From Diphasiastrum complanatum (Eukaryota > Streptophyta > Lycopodiopsida > Lycopodiales > Lycopodiaceae): a stretch of DNA of 64,000 nucleotides. A program made the translations under genes and the position numbers. Below, in pieces: positions 45,383 through 56,840 of the stretch; the first letter of the stretch is position 1, and the number at the start of each line of letters is the position of its first letter. The notes below the pieces were generated by a model. That model was not told where the DNA came from, did no database searches, and was given only the letters and a program-made list of their open reading frames with translations. The stretch spans positions 3,876,620 through 3,940,619 of the forward strand of contig CM055097.1 of NCBI GenBank assembly GCA_029204225.1. Reading direction: 5' to 3'.

Positions 45383-45393
45383 GTATATATAGG
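45383..45393 (-). promoter_or_regulatory. TATA box of the histone-like gene
   Basis: The minus strand reads CCCTATATATACTG about 215 nt upstream of ATG 45168. Unit C of the hairpin family lies in the implied leader. Confidence 0.6.
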
Positions 45394-45701
45394 GAAAATT
45401 CGAAATGATTGCAAACGTGGTGGGTTGGATGTACGAGGTTCGAATTACGATGATGATTACTCCGAGTCTTGTCAATCAAATCAAACTAAATATCCATCTA
45501 TCATCAAAATGATTAGTCGATATTGAATAAACCAAAATTAATTTCAACTAAAGTATGGTCACATCTACAATTAAAGCTACAAAAGTATGGTCACATCTAC
45601 AATTTATTTTTGAAATTGACAAGGTTAAACTATAAATATCTGACCTTTGTTATATCCAGTCATTATAATTTCGAAAAATTCGAACGGCCATTATTTCACT
45701 C

Positions 45702-45772
45702 AATAGCCAATCGACGCGCATATATTGCATGTGAAAACCAAAGAAGTTATTCTCGCGTGCTGAACCGATATT
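45702..45772. repeat. 71-nt inverted-repeat unit D
   Basis: Left arm AATAGCCAATCGACGCGC, right arm GCGTGCTGAACCGATATT, in the spacer between the divergent promoters. Confidence 0.85.
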
Positions 45773-45915
45773 GGAAAATAATATGAATGATCAAAGCTTG
45801 ACTCGATAGATTCTCCTTAGCTTTGGACAATATGAAGAGTCTACCGAATCAAGGTTTGATCATACATAATGGAGTCCAATAGTTTCCAAAATTTCAAAAA
45901 AAAATTTGTTCTTGC

Positions 45916-45986
45916 AATAGCAATTCGACGCACGCAGTCCAAATGAAGAATAACCATCTTTTGCCAGGCGCGCTGATCCGATACCT
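45916..45986. repeat. 71-nt inverted-repeat unit E
   Basis: Left arm AATAGCAATTCGACGCAC, right arm CGCGCTGATCCGATACCT, in the spacer between the divergent promoters. Confidence 0.8.
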
Positions 45987-46193
45987 GATACCCAAAAAAA
46001 CTATATTGGAGCATCTTATGAACGGCTAATGAAAATGTTCTGAATGAACATTATCTCAAAAGAAAAAATGTCATCTTTACTCTGCTTAAATAGGACGAGA
46101 GATTGTAATATTTCTTCTCGTACATGTTTTTCAATGATGTCCATTTATCATTTGTTTATTATTTATTTAATGATTATTCAAGGAGGCTATTGA

Positions 46194-46305
46194 TTGAATA
46201 TTTAATGTATTCGGACGCATGTACAGATTCTAGAGTCAGGGCTAATTATGACTCTTTGAATCTAGTGATAGATTAGTTAATGTATTCCGGCGTAAGTACA
46301 AATTT
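46194..46305 (+). repeat. Direct repeat pair flanking a small inverted repeat
   Basis: TTAATGTATTCGGACGCATG (near 46200) recurs as TTAATGTATTCCGGCGTAAG about 75 nt on. Between them AGATTCTAGAGTCA pairs with TGACTCTTTGAATCT. Lies 75-180 bp upstream of the TATA box at 46378, so it may be promoter architecture. Confidence 0.6.
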
Positions 46306-46377
46306 GCCTCACTCTGATTGGTGGGTGTTTCTCAATTCGTTATTTGACAAATGTATGACTATGATCAACAAGAATTG

Positions 46378-46396
46378 GCTATAAATATGGGCACCA
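46378..46396 (+). promoter_or_regulatory. TATA box of the gene at 46665
   Basis: GGCTATAAATATGGGCACC, a strong plant TATA context, about 285 nt before the ATG. The implied leader contains units F and G. Confidence 0.7.
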
Positions 46397-46466
46397 CTTG
46401 CCCTATTTTGATTCCTTGATCTTTTATTTTGGACTCACTAGTCTTTTTGTTTTCTTTCTATCTCGC

Positions 46467-46537
46467 GATATCGAATCGACGCATGTCTTTCCAAACAGTG
46501 CATGGTCAGATTCATTCAGATGCGCTGAATCGATATC
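46467..46537. repeat. 71-nt inverted-repeat unit F
   Basis: Left arm GATATCGAATCGACGCAT, right arm ATGCGCTGAATCGATATC. In the leader of the gene at 46665. Confidence 0.88.
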
Positions 46538-46584
46538 AACCACTTCTGACGTGTGCTCGCGGCAAATTTCAATCTCATCCTAAC

Positions 46585-46655
46585 AATATTGGATCAACGT
46601 GCGTACTCTTGTTCATTCCTATACCAATATCATTCTGTCGCATTGAACCGATATC
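46585..46655. repeat. 71-nt inverted-repeat unit G
   Basis: Left arm AATATTGGATCAACGTGC (identical to unit B's left arm), right arm TCGCATTGAACCGATATC. Ends 9 nt before the ATG at 46665. Confidence 0.88.
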
Positions 46656-46664
46656 AGGTTCAAT

Positions 46665-47261
46665 ATGGCTAGCTCTTCCATGTCCTCAGATAACAAACTT
46701 CTGGATTTTTTTAATGCCAGTGACATTTCATCTGAGAAATTAGTGTATTTTGCTAGTATTTTTTTTGCTCCCTTCGATATCGGTAAGCTAGTTTATGAGA
46801 ATCATTATGATTTAATTTCTCTTTTTGATAATTTTTCTCAGACTATTAGTACTCCTATTCAGAAAATAGATAGTTTTTGTTTCGTTCATTTTCAGGACCT
46901 TGTGCATTCCCAACCATCCTCTAAGCATAAACACCTGCATGATCATTTCAAAAAATATATATATCGTGATATCCACAAAAGAATATGTCGCCTTCTTATC
47001 AAAGGAATGACATTTGTCTTTTACATATCTACTGAAATTCCAGATAATGAGTCTGTTGAATCTTCAACTATTCCATTGATCGAGGCATCTGCACCTGCTC
47101 CAGTTGATGTAGATGATGCAGATACTGATACAGGGGTTGAAGCTGAAGCATCTATGGCTTTAGATTATCAAAAAACTCTCCTTTGTTCTATAATCCTCTC
47201 TGATTCTCGTCCATCTGCATCTCCTGTTAATCAATTAACTCTACTCGATGTTTCCTTATAG
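46665..47261 (+). CDS. Unrecognised 198-aa protein of the island
   Basis: ATG 46665 sits in a good context (caatATGGct) behind a strong TATA box. The protein starts MASSSMSSDNKLLDFFNASD, has a Phe/Ile-rich first half (LVYFASIFFAPFDIGKLVYE, HFKKYIYRDIHKRICRLL) and a strongly acidic second half (PAPVDVDDADTDTGVEAEAS). No domain, signal peptide or clear membrane span. Transcribed away from the histone-like gene with a ~1-kb shared promoter region. After the stop the frame stays open with further plausible sequence to ~47370 (NNESYISFNDIKDVLNLRED), so the stop may be a mutation. Function unknown. Confidence 0.5.
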   Translation: MASSSMSSDNKLLDFFNASDISSEKLVYFASIFFAPFDIGKLVYENHYDLISLFDNFSQTISTPIQKIDSFCFVHFQDLVHSQPSSKHKHLHDHFKKYIYRDIHKRICRLLIKGMTFVFYISTEIPDNESVESSTIPLIEASAPAPVDVDDADTDTGVEAEASMALDYQKTLLCSIILSDSRPSASPVNQLTLLDVSL

Positions 47262-48093
47262 TTTATAAATAACGAAAGTTATATTTCATTTAATGATATA
47301 AAAGATGTTTTGAATTTGAGAGAGGATAAAATCCTCTCATTTTTGCTCAAAATTTATCTGAATTTCTAACATTGTTGATTACTCAGAATGCCTTTCGAAA
47401 TATCGTAATACTTGGTGAGTTTTTAGCTTGATATCTAAATTGTGCTCTTCTATAAAACCACTGAAAAAGTTGAACTAAATATTTATTTCTTAAATTGTGT
47501 CCTCCATGATTTGTTGCTCTATGAAATGATCCCCTTGCTTGCCAATAAGATTTTTTCATGCCTTGTGATGACCAGATACTTAAGCTCCCATATTTCTTTG
47601 CAAAATAAGTTGCATGATGAAGAAAGATGTGCTGCGAACAATAGTTTTAATTAGTTACATCAGTAGAAAAAAATATAAACATGAATGAGATAAATACCAA
47701 ATAATGATATAGATTAGCACCATGCAAAATCACCATTGTCTATTCCCCAACAATCATGTACAGATTTTACAAATGTGGTGCAATGATTTTGCAAAGTTCT
47801 CATATCTTCTGATGATAGGTTTTCTTTCCTGATAACACCTATAAGTTTGTCTAAGTTGGTCCACTTGTCCCTTTTCCACTCGATTACTTCCTTCTAGTGT
47901 TTGTGTGGCTTGAATAATTTCTCTCTAAATTTCGTATATGACACTTGATTCTTTGCATGTGTGATTGGATAAAAATCTTCTTGCTTTAGCACCTCCAATT
48001 GATGGCTTATTAGAACGTTTTCTTTTTTCTCTGAGAGTCTATCACTTTTTTCAATCGTGACATTCCCTTTATGTAGTCCTGCATTTGACAGAA
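47262..48093. other. Gene-free interval
   Basis: AT-rich sequence between the unknown gene and the gypsy remnant. Short ORFs on both strands have no recognisable features. Confidence 0.4.
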
Positions 48094-50290
48094 CTATTTC
48101 CAACCTCCTAATTGCTGCTTTAGGATGCGTTGTTCATTCGTCCATTTGGAAACTACAACTACTTTGTAGATTAAGTGTGCTTTGTTAGCAAAATAAAAAA
48201 TAAAGCACCGATAGTAGTTGGTGTGGCCAAGGAAAGAGTAAACTTCGCGTATCGTACGCGGTTCTGGTAGATTTTGAATGATAAGGATCTTTTCGAGGTC
48301 AGTGGCAATGTCATTTCGGAAAATACTATGTCCTAACACAATACCATGTGTTACCCAAATCTGGCATTTTTCAAGATTAAGGGAGATGCCGAAGCATTGA
48401 CATTGGATAAAAAAAATTTCGACCACAGACAGATGGCGTGTTTCTTCTGAATGTGCACCTAAATCGTCCAAGCAAACCTCTAGGGTATCGCTCATCTACT
48501 GAGAAAAGGCAGCTTGCATAACATGTTGGAAGGTGCTAGGGACATTGCAGAGCCCAAAAGGCATGACTTTCCAGCAGAAGGTTCTCCATTCTGTGGCAAA
48601 AGTGGTTTTATGTTGATCTTCTTCAGCAATTTGGATCATATTGTATCCACTAAAGCCATCTAAGGAGTAAGCCTCATCTCCTGCTAGATTTTCTAAGATG
48701 GATTCTTCGAAAGGTAATGGAAAATGATCACGTTCAGTGATGGCGTTAAGTTTCTTAAAGTCGACACAGATTCGGAGTTTTCCATGGAACGATGACAATT
48801 GGGGAGACCCACTCAATATGTTCGATTTCATAGATAAATCTCGCATCTAAGAGGCGTTGTAATTCTTCTTTGATCTTGGCCTTATAGATTGGATTGCATC
48901 TGTATGGACGACTAGTAGTTGTGGCCTCGCACCCGGTTTAAGCGGAATACGATGCACAACTACCTGGAGTGAGACGCCTTTCATGTCTTTATAGGTCCAC
49001 GCAAAGAAATGTTTATATTTTCACAGGAGCTTTTCAAACTGTCTGCGTTGTTTGCGATTGAGATGAGCCCTGACATGAACAATATATTCGTTGGTTTCAT
49101 TTGGCTCACTCAAAGAAAGGGTGATAGTTCGCGCAGGGCATAGGACGAATTACCATTTGGCTCACGTTGAGCTTGGGGTAGTTGGATTGTGACATCCTCA
49201 ATCATATAGTCCTTAAAGTATGCGAGTACATCATGGGCTGGAGATTCTAGGGGGGCCTTATCTTTCACCTGCCGGGATGGTGATTGGGAACATTCGGTGG
49301 TTGGCGTAGGGACAGAGGCACTCGCAGGAACTTCTCTAACAGTTGTGAAGTCACCAGGTGGCTGAATTTGAAGTGGTTTCTTCATCTTTTCTTTCATAGC
49401 ATGGCCACGTGGAGGCTTCAGCTATGGGGAGGTGTGTGGATGAGGAACGGGTGGTACGTCATGGAGGATCTCGTCATCAATTTGAAATATGGTCTCCTCC
49501 TCACAGAGATCCCATGGATAGTTTGGGCGTTTGACACGGTAGAATTTTGTATCAGGCTTTTCAACTGTTACCTTGGAAACTGATTCTACCTTGGAAGCAT
49601 GTTGCGGATAGGCCTAAGTGGAAGTGCCTCCATATAATTGAGGATCTGAATATCAAAAATGTCCAAATCTTCTGGGCAATTCTGAATTCGTCAAACATTC
49701 TCGTCATCTACGAATAAATCCTCTGATTCATTAGTAGGTAGCCATGCAACATTTAGTAACTCATCATTGTGTGAAAGAATATTAATAAGATTGATATTGA
49801 TGATAGGTGTATCAAGATCAGGTAATTGATCAGGATCGATCTGGAGTGGAGAAGTACAATCATCCTGATGTTGAGCATAATAATCGGCATTCACACAATC
49901 AATGGTAGCTAAATTGTGACTCTAGTTTATGATATCAGTAGATTTAACAACAATGACCTTTTTCGTGGCTGGACTGGTATGGTCAAACACTGAGTTGGTG
50001 GTCGAGGACCCTTCATCATGAATGCATGCAGGTTTGAGTTTGCCCGTTGAATCAATGGTGACAGAACTGTCACGATTTCCAAAAGTGGCTCGGCCTTTGC
50101 TCCAGTCATGAACGAATCTTGCATTGGTGAGCCATGGACGACCAAGTAATGCTCTCTTTATATAATCGAAATTTGGAATGTTTGTGCAGCGATCCATCGT
50201 GGGGCGTTCTCCCACACATGACGAATACATGTATGCGTATTCCCACGGTACGCCAGCAGTACTTGAGTTATTGGAGAGGCAGGGCATGCA
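48094..50290 (-). mobile_element. Ty3/gypsy remnant, minus strand (protease to RT)
   Basis: Read from 50290 down: protease C-terminal region (LLGRPWLTNARFVHDWSKGR, 50287-49922), an acidic linker (49894-49691), the pre-RT region (DVTIQLPQAQREP, 49397-49110), RT start (FFAWTYKDMKGVSLQVVVH, ~48990), RT core (KLRICVDFKKLNAITERDHF, MPFGLCNVPSTFQHVMQ, 48846-48496) and LEVCLDDLGAHS with the connection (FLGHTNYYRCF) to 48094. The catalytic box reads CLDD instead of YLDD. RNase H, integrase and LTRs are absent. Related to, but clearly a different subfamily from, gypsy elements 1 and 2. It appears inserted in the 41-51 kb island. Confidence 0.88.
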
Positions 50291-50861
50291 TATAAACTGG
50301 GATGTTGTTCCTCTGGTACAACATGAAATCCATTTTATGTTTTTTGAATTTGCTATTCTCTCTCACTCCCATACGATTGTTCGGAAGACTTATTCATGTG
50401 TCTTGCATGTGCAAAAAAAACAAGGTCCACATGACGGAGATGATCAGGAGGAATTAGATAGGTCTAGCTAGTGTTTTGGGCTCTATAGCTAGTCTTTCCA
50501 TGTTTACAGACGCTTGTGTACATGTTTTTACATATATCATTTTTATTCGTACATTTGTCAGCCATCTTTCGATGTAGCTAGTTTTTTTATGTAATCTTGA
50601 ACCTTGACTAGTCATGTAATTGAAATGTATTTGGCCCTAAAACCATGTAGAAATGTTTAATTTATTGATTATAAAGTGTAATTATTGTGGTTAACGTGTG
50701 ATTATTGTGGTTTATAGTAATATATTCAACTATGGTTGAATGCAAAGAATCATCTTTTTTTGTTCTACCCTAGACCCTTAACTCATTTATTTGAATTTAT
50801 TTCTTGCACTAATTAACTCTATATGGTTGTATGTTCTAAAAATATATCTTATTGCTTGCAG
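50291..50861. other. Possible upstream exon and intron of unknown gene copy 2
   Basis: A ~190-nt open stretch reads HINWDVVPLVQHEIHFMFFE to the TAG near 50470. The rest is AT-rich and ends in a strong splice acceptor (TTGCTTGCAG, 50861). No domain recognised. Confidence 0.3.
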
Positions 50862-51340
50862 AGATTATTCCAAATCGTGTCCCCAATGTCTCATGACACA
50901 TCTCCAAGTCACGGATCTGGCCGTAGTTGCGGGTCATCCCGTTTTTCATCCATGAGTGATGATGAGGTCCTCAGTTATATGGATGAGATGTCTCCCTCGC
51001 ATGCAGGCAGGATTATGGAGAGACTACGGGCTCGTTGGGATGCACAGAGTTCAGGTAGGTTGTCCACATCATCTTGTTCTGAGGAGATCCAGTCCCCACA
51101 ACCCTCCGACCGAGGTGTTCCCCCCTTCCACGAGCGTCTATCCAGCGGGAGTCCCTCCCCCACACACTCTAATGCTAGTGCCTCTTCCCGACATTTCGGC
51201 TGAGAAAAGAGCGATCGTAGGAGGAGTCGCCTCAACGGCAGCTCCTGTTGTGGCGGTGATGCCGATGATGTCGTGCTTCATGCGGCCTCTAGTCCAGCTG
51301 TTAGCAGATTCCAGGGAATCCCCAGATGCCGAGCCAAGCT
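50862..51340 (+). pseudogene. Unknown gene, copy 2, 5' part
   Basis: From the splice acceptor at 50861 the frame reads RLFQIVSPMSHDTSPSHGSG, GSSRFSSMSDDEVLSYMDEM, MERLRARWDAQSSGRLSTSS, CSEEIQSPQPSD, Ser-rich throughout, and stops at 51203. An overlapping frame continues to 51340. Matches the 5' part of copy 1 (40985-41240), where the same region carries stops. The downstream exons of copy 1 are not present here. The two copies are direct repeats at the two ends of the island. Confidence 0.5.
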
Positions 51341-51344
51341 GAAG

Positions 51345-53336
51345 ACATAGATTATCTCTCACCCATGACCGAGGAGGTCTTGGAAGGAGAAGAGCAGAAG
51401 AAGCTGAGAGCCGAGCATGAGAGCCGAGAAATTACTAGCTAGGATGACAGTGAATTATCTATGTGAGCCTACATGGTGTATCCCAGAGAAAGAACGACCA
51501 TGTAGAAGCTAGTAATATTTCCTAGGCATTGTAAATAAGCGTAGACCCCCTTTTTAATTTAGAGTGAGCCACCTTTTGATGGTGACCTCTAGTGGAAGGG
51601 CAAATTTCACTTGTATTTTTCAAATTAGTGGAATTGCCACTTGGGCTCCTGTTGTAAAGCTGACTCAGGTGCACCCAACGTGCCCTGTAAGACTCTAAGG
51701 GGTGACACTCCCTAAGGTCCCAGAGCAAGTTAGAACGTCAAGGACTGAGCCTCCGACCTGTGGTGAGCCAGTCAAGTAGTCACAAGTCATGAGCTAGCTC
51801 TGGAGCTCGAGTCATGGCCTAGTCAAGAAGCAAGTTGATTTTGCCACCGGAACGGCTCCCGGGACCCATGTCCGGGAGCCAGACTGATTCTGCCAGGCTT
51901 GCCAGGCTTAATCAGCAAAATAAAAACTAAGTCCCAAAAAGCGTGCTTTACCAGAAAGCACTATGTTTCAGAACAGAGGGGGTGTGCCGAATCACAACAG
52001 AACTATAGGGGGAGTTCAGCAGACAGAAAACTTGGGCAGCTCAACCAGCGCCAAGAATCCAGTCGCCAGGTCTCAGCTCTCTCTACCAGCACGAGCCAGG
52101 CACAATGCCCAGCACGTGTTGGTGGCCCCGAGACCGGTCAGTCTATGTATGAATGTAACCTCTTCCAAATCTAATAAAGTTGATCCTTGGGGATGATTAC
52201 CATTTCAGTTTCGCCTCCGGGACTGGTCCAAGTGGAAGGACCCTTACTACAACCTTTTTGCGTCGCTGGCGCCTAAGGGTCCCTGTCATCGACATGGGGC
52301 TTGCCGCTATGCCAATTGGTCAGTTTGGCGACCACTATGCCTTGGGTTTCATGTGTGGCTTGTCTTTGCCTTTGGTTACCTTTTGGGGACGGATTCTGAG
52401 TTGGCTTTCGGGTTGGTTGGGATTCCAGTTTTCTTAAGTTTGAATGGTTAAGCTTGTTACGTTTCTGAGTTGGCTTTTACGTAAGTGCATGATGGATGAA
52501 TGTTAGACTTAAGCGCGTGTTGGGGAAACCGCTCAAGTTCCAGCGCCCTTTGAGGCGCCGGCGCAACAGCTCCACATGGGCAGCCTTCTTGCTTATTTAA
52601 GGGGCCCCCTCTCTTGTGAGGGAGCTTTGATTGTATTGTCAAGTGCTCTTGAGTGAATAAAGAAGATCTTCCACAAGTTCTTGATTATTGTAAAGCTCCT
52701 TTTCATGGCAATCTTCTTGAGTGAATTTTCTATGAGCATGTTCTAATTTCCTTTTGTGTTTGTGGATTAATTAGATTTTTTGCTTTCTCTCTTGCTTGTG
52801 GAATGTAGATGTGGATTAACTTTCTTGTTTTTTGATTTTGTAGTTTAGCATGTAGGTAAACTATAGAGGCTGAGATTGTGGATCTGAGTTGCATACCTTC
52901 TAACAATCCTATCCTTGATTATTCTTGGGCATTTTAAACATCAAGAAATGGGTGTTTCTTGATTCTTGCGGCTGCTAGAGTGTTGTTAGGAATCTAGTTT
53001 TCTTGTTTCTTGTTCTTGCTTAGTAGCCTAATCTTGTCATTGTTTTGTTCCCTGATTCTGGTAGATAGATTTTAGATTTGCTCCCTGATTTAGAACGTTG
53101 ATCTATACTGACCTAGGACTGCATGGCTTGTAAATGCATATAGTTGAGTAACGTATATGTCTCTCCCCACTGACAGGCTGGGAATACACATTGTAATCTC
53201 AGAAACGCTTATGCTTGGAAGCCGTTCTAACAAGAAGACCAAACCGTAAATAACTGTAACCAACGGAAGTAGCAAACATAAGAAGAATGAACGAAAAAAA
53301 AATCATGTTCACAGATTCAATGAGAATCTGTGAATA
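51345..53336 (+). repeat. Probable 5' LTR and flank of gypsy element 2
   Basis: No gene. The right part carries LTR hallmarks: CTTATTTAAGGGGCCCC (TATA-like, ~52590), AATAAAG (polyadenylation signal, ~52657) and then ~680 bp to a primer-binding site at 53337. The left end could not be fixed and no second copy lies in the window. A perfect 9-bp inverted repeat (GGCTCCCGG...CCGGGAGCC) sits at 51854-51880, and another (CACAGATTC...GAATCTGTG) at 53310-53332, just before the primer site. Confidence 0.55.
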
Positions 53337-53350
53337 TTTGGCGCCATTCC
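53337..53350 (+). promoter_or_regulatory. Primer-binding site of gypsy element 2
   Basis: TTTGGCGCCATTCC, the TGGCGCC class used by Athila/Tat-like gypsy elements, ~1 kb before gag. Confidence 0.75.
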
Positions 53351-53619
53351 ACAACTACACAGACATTGATCAAAGCCAAACCTTTTCGATCTGTGTTGCT
53401 GACTCACAACTCTGAAGTCTCACACGCACATCATTATCGAGCTCGTCACTTTCATCTCGACCGACACACAGCTCCATTTTCGACCGACGCTTCACGCTCC
53501 TCCCCTAGCCGAGTTCCATGACTCAAGTTTGGACCGGACGAGACCTTGTTTCATTCACTTATTGAAACTACGCACTCTCTCGACCGAACCACTACTCGCA
53601 ATATCATGTCAAGTCCTGA

Positions 53620-54290
53620 GTTGCTCAATTCTCAACTGGAGCCCATCGTTCAATTCTCAACCGAAGCCAATTTATCAAATCTCAACCGGAGTGATCTATC
53701 AAATCTCAACCGACACACTCTGTTAATTCTCAACCGGAGCCCATCACTCAATTCTCAACCGCAGCCAGCTGCACCACTGTAAACCGTAGCAACTGCAACG
53801 AGTCTCCAGCTATCGTATTCAACCGCATTCAACTGCACCCCAACTACATTCGCCCTTGAACCGCAAACAGGTCGCATTCCAACCGCATTCAACCGCACCT
53901 TTACTACATTCGCCCTTGAATCGCAAACAGCTCGCATTCAACCGCATTCAACTGCACCCCAACTACATTCGCCCTTGAACCGCAAACAGGTCGCATTTCA
54001 ACCGCACCCCAACTGCATTTGCCCTTGAATCGCAACAGACCGCATTCAACCACACCCCAACTGCATTCGCCCTTCCGCAAACAGGTCGCATCTCAACCGC
54101 ATTCAACTGCACCTTGACTGCATTGACCCTTGAATCGTAGTGCCCGCATTCAACCGCAAACAGACCGCATTCCAACTGCCTCCACTGTTGAATCGTAGCG
54201 CCCGCATTCAAAGCAAATAGATTGCATTCCAACCGCATCCACTGTTGAACTGTAGCAACCACATTTCGACCTAACACCGCATTCCGAACA
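53620..54290 (+). repeat. Tandem repeats in the leader of gypsy element 2
   Basis: First, ~24-33-nt units TCTCAACCGGAGCCCATC... (53620-53760), then ~60-75-nt units built on CATTCAACCGCA, CCCCAACTACATTCGCCC and TTGAACCGCAAACAGGTCGC (53800-54260). The core word CTCAACCG also founds the array at 61053-61318. Confidence 0.85.
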
Positions 54291-54366
54291 AAGAATCCAA
54301 AGAGTCAGGTTACCAAAGAGTCCAAGAGGCCTATTTCCTTAATCCTAAGGTACTCTAGAGTTGTTA

Positions 54367-55490
54367 TGGATCGTCCTTACGATCTGAATTCCATAGAGGA
54401 CTATCCACCAGAGATGGTCTCCCCATCCACCGAACAGGCTCAATTTAATAGATATTCTAGGATGAAATCCCAAGTCCAAGAGCCATCCACCAACCCATTT
54501 GACAGATGGGAACCCATGCGTGAAGCTCCATACGATCGACCACATTTTCATGCTATAGAATCTTCACATGCCTGAGCTCACTTAAACGGAGCTTTTGCAA
54601 ATAGTGTTTCGCATACTGAAAAATGTACTCCAAATCTAGATTTACCTAAGTACGACGGTAACACTGATCCTCAAAGATTTCTTCAAGTCTTTGAGAATGC
54701 ATGTGATGTCTATGGTTAGACATCACCAGACGCCATGGTACAACTCTTCTCGATGACCATGATCGATCGAGCACGAGAATGGTTTCTTAACCTTGATTGT
54801 GAAGATAAATGAGACTTGTCACTCTTGAAGGAGGCATTTATTAAATGCTTCAAGCCATTTCGCTTGATCGAAAGTGCTTTTGTCAAGTTAAGTAACATCA
54901 AAATGACAAAAGATGAGAAAGTACGTGACTATATTGAACGATTTAAAAGATTAAAAAGTCAGGTACAAGAGCAACCCACTGAGTCTATGCTCATAATTTG
55001 GTCCTCATTGGACTCCCACAATGGATACGACGTGAACTTTGTTCCAATGATGAATACACTTTGTTCCAATTGAAACAAGCCATGTCTGATGCCATTCGGG
55101 AAGAAGACGAGAGATCAGATGTCAATGAGCCACGTGAACGGAGAGCACATCGTGTTGTCCAAGAAGCTCGACCAAACGAGGAAACACGAGAAAAGTTTTG
55201 AAAAACACAGATGGAGTTGCTTAACCAGCAACACCAACAACATATGGAGAAATTCACGAAAGAGTTTCAAAACACTCTTAAGTCTATCCAGAGTTCGATG
55301 CCAGGTCAGTTACCCACTGGCCAAAACCACCATAGATGAGAGAACACATGGTGCCCTCATTGTCGAGGTGCACACACTGGCAATGAGTGCCCTTCATACC
55401 AACCGGTCCCAGATACTTCATTGATCAAATGTGACATCTGCGACTTTATGGGACATACATCACTTTATTGCTATTATAACCCAAGGAATC
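54367..55490 (+). pseudogene. Gypsy element 2 gag and first zinc knuckles
   Basis: ATG 54367 starts MDRPYDLNSIEDYPPEMVSP. The retrotransposon gag domain is clear: LDLPKYDGNTDPQRFLQVFE, FSMTMIDRAREWFLNLDC, SLLKEAFIKCFKPFRLIESA, LSNIKMTKDEKVRDYIERFK. Stops at 54577, 54717 and 54810 and a frameshift near 55000 break it. Two CX2CX4HX4C knuckles follow at about 55350 (CPHCRGAHTGNEC) and 55430 (CDICDFMGHTSLYC). Gag builds the particle and binds element RNA. Confidence 0.88.
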
Positions 55491-55868
55491 AGCCTCACAA
55501 CTAGTCAGGGGGACATTATCAACCTCCCAGACACCAGTCTGTTTCACATAATCAAAATCAGAACTATCCATCATGAAACAACCAAGTCCATATACAAGAG
55601 TTTCCCAGACAATCTAGACATGAACCTCAACCACAGCTGGCACTCTTAGGACCACCTCCAAGGGTACAATCTGATCTAGGAGCACAACAACATAGACACC
55701 CTCGAGAATCTGCACAGACACATCTTATAGAAAACTCCTACGATCACTCATATCATCATGATACAACACTTCCATCTATTAGTTCTCAACAATATCCAGC
55801 CCATGCTCGTGCAAACGGGATGAATATTCCACACCATCCAAGATGGTTATGCTATTGCCACAGGCCCA

Positions 55869-56840
55869 ATGAGCAACCGTTGTTTTATTTGTGGCAAAAC
55901 TGGCCACTTCATGGTTGACTGTAAAGTTAAGAACCAATACCATGCGGAGTGCCTAGACTGTGTTTGCAAACACAGTTTCAAAGACTGCCCTAATCAACCT
56001 AACAAGATCCTTCCAGCACGTCATATATCATTCGAACCTGTTAGAGTTTTAACTAGAGCACAACGCCGACAACAAGAACAGCAGCAAAACAATGCAAAAT
56101 CAGCTGACCCGAATAGAAGCCACTTGACAGCTTCCACATTACCCAAAGACTACCCAGACCCAAACGTGGAACAAAGGCAATACAATGAATTTTGAGAGGA
56201 GTTTTTGCGAGAGGAAGGACATACAAAAAGTCTGTTATCCACTCAAATCCCTGACAAAGAGCAATCTCTACAGGGACTTGAAGTATTTGCTAACCTCCTG
56301 CAAGCTCAACTCACTATGCCATTCCATAGTGCGCTAAAATCTTTCACCGGGCTTCAACGATATATCCATCGTAGTTTTCAGCTGCCTACTATTACTGATG
56401 AACAGCGGAAAACAAAAGAGATTCCTGAAGTTTTCCAGATTCCTATGAATCTGCTGAATATAGGTGTTGCTAAAGGGACTCGCATCACCTTGCCTTTGTC
56501 CTATAAAGACTATCCCGCAAAATCTGCTATCCTTGATAGCGGATCAGGCGTAAATATAATGGCTTTGTCCTTGGCAAAGTCATGGGGCTTCCATACCCTC
56601 GATCAACCACGATACAAACTTTGCATGGCTGATCAACGAGTTATCGACCCTGTTGGTCATTTATCAAATGTTAAGGTTCGAATAGCAGGTGTCAAATTTG
56701 TGATCGGTTGTGTCATCTTAGACTTACCAGAAGATGCCAATACTTATAAACTCCTTCTTGGTACACCCTGGCTCCAGATGGCAGGTGTTGTCCAAGATTG
56801 GAAGCATAGAAAAATCACCTTTGGCAATCACGACAAATGA
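55869..56840 (+). pseudogene. Gypsy element 2 third zinc knuckle and aspartic protease
   Basis: CFICGKTGHFMVDC (CX2CX4HX4C, ~55884) and a Cys-rich tail CLDCVCKHSFKDC are followed by the protease region. One TGA at 56193-56195 separates the two open segments. The protease has AILDSGSGVNIMALSLAKSW (catalytic Asp), VGHLSNVKVRIAGVKFVIGC and LLLGTPWLQMAGVVQDW. It ends at 56838 where the next segment continues in the same direction. It processes the polyprotein. Confidence 0.88.

Noticed and set aside
43505-46655. CRISPR-like array
   Set aside because: Equal-length units with variable spacers recall CRISPR, but the arms are inverted rather than direct repeats, units are separated by hundreds of bases, and the DNA is plant nuclear. 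No cas gene.
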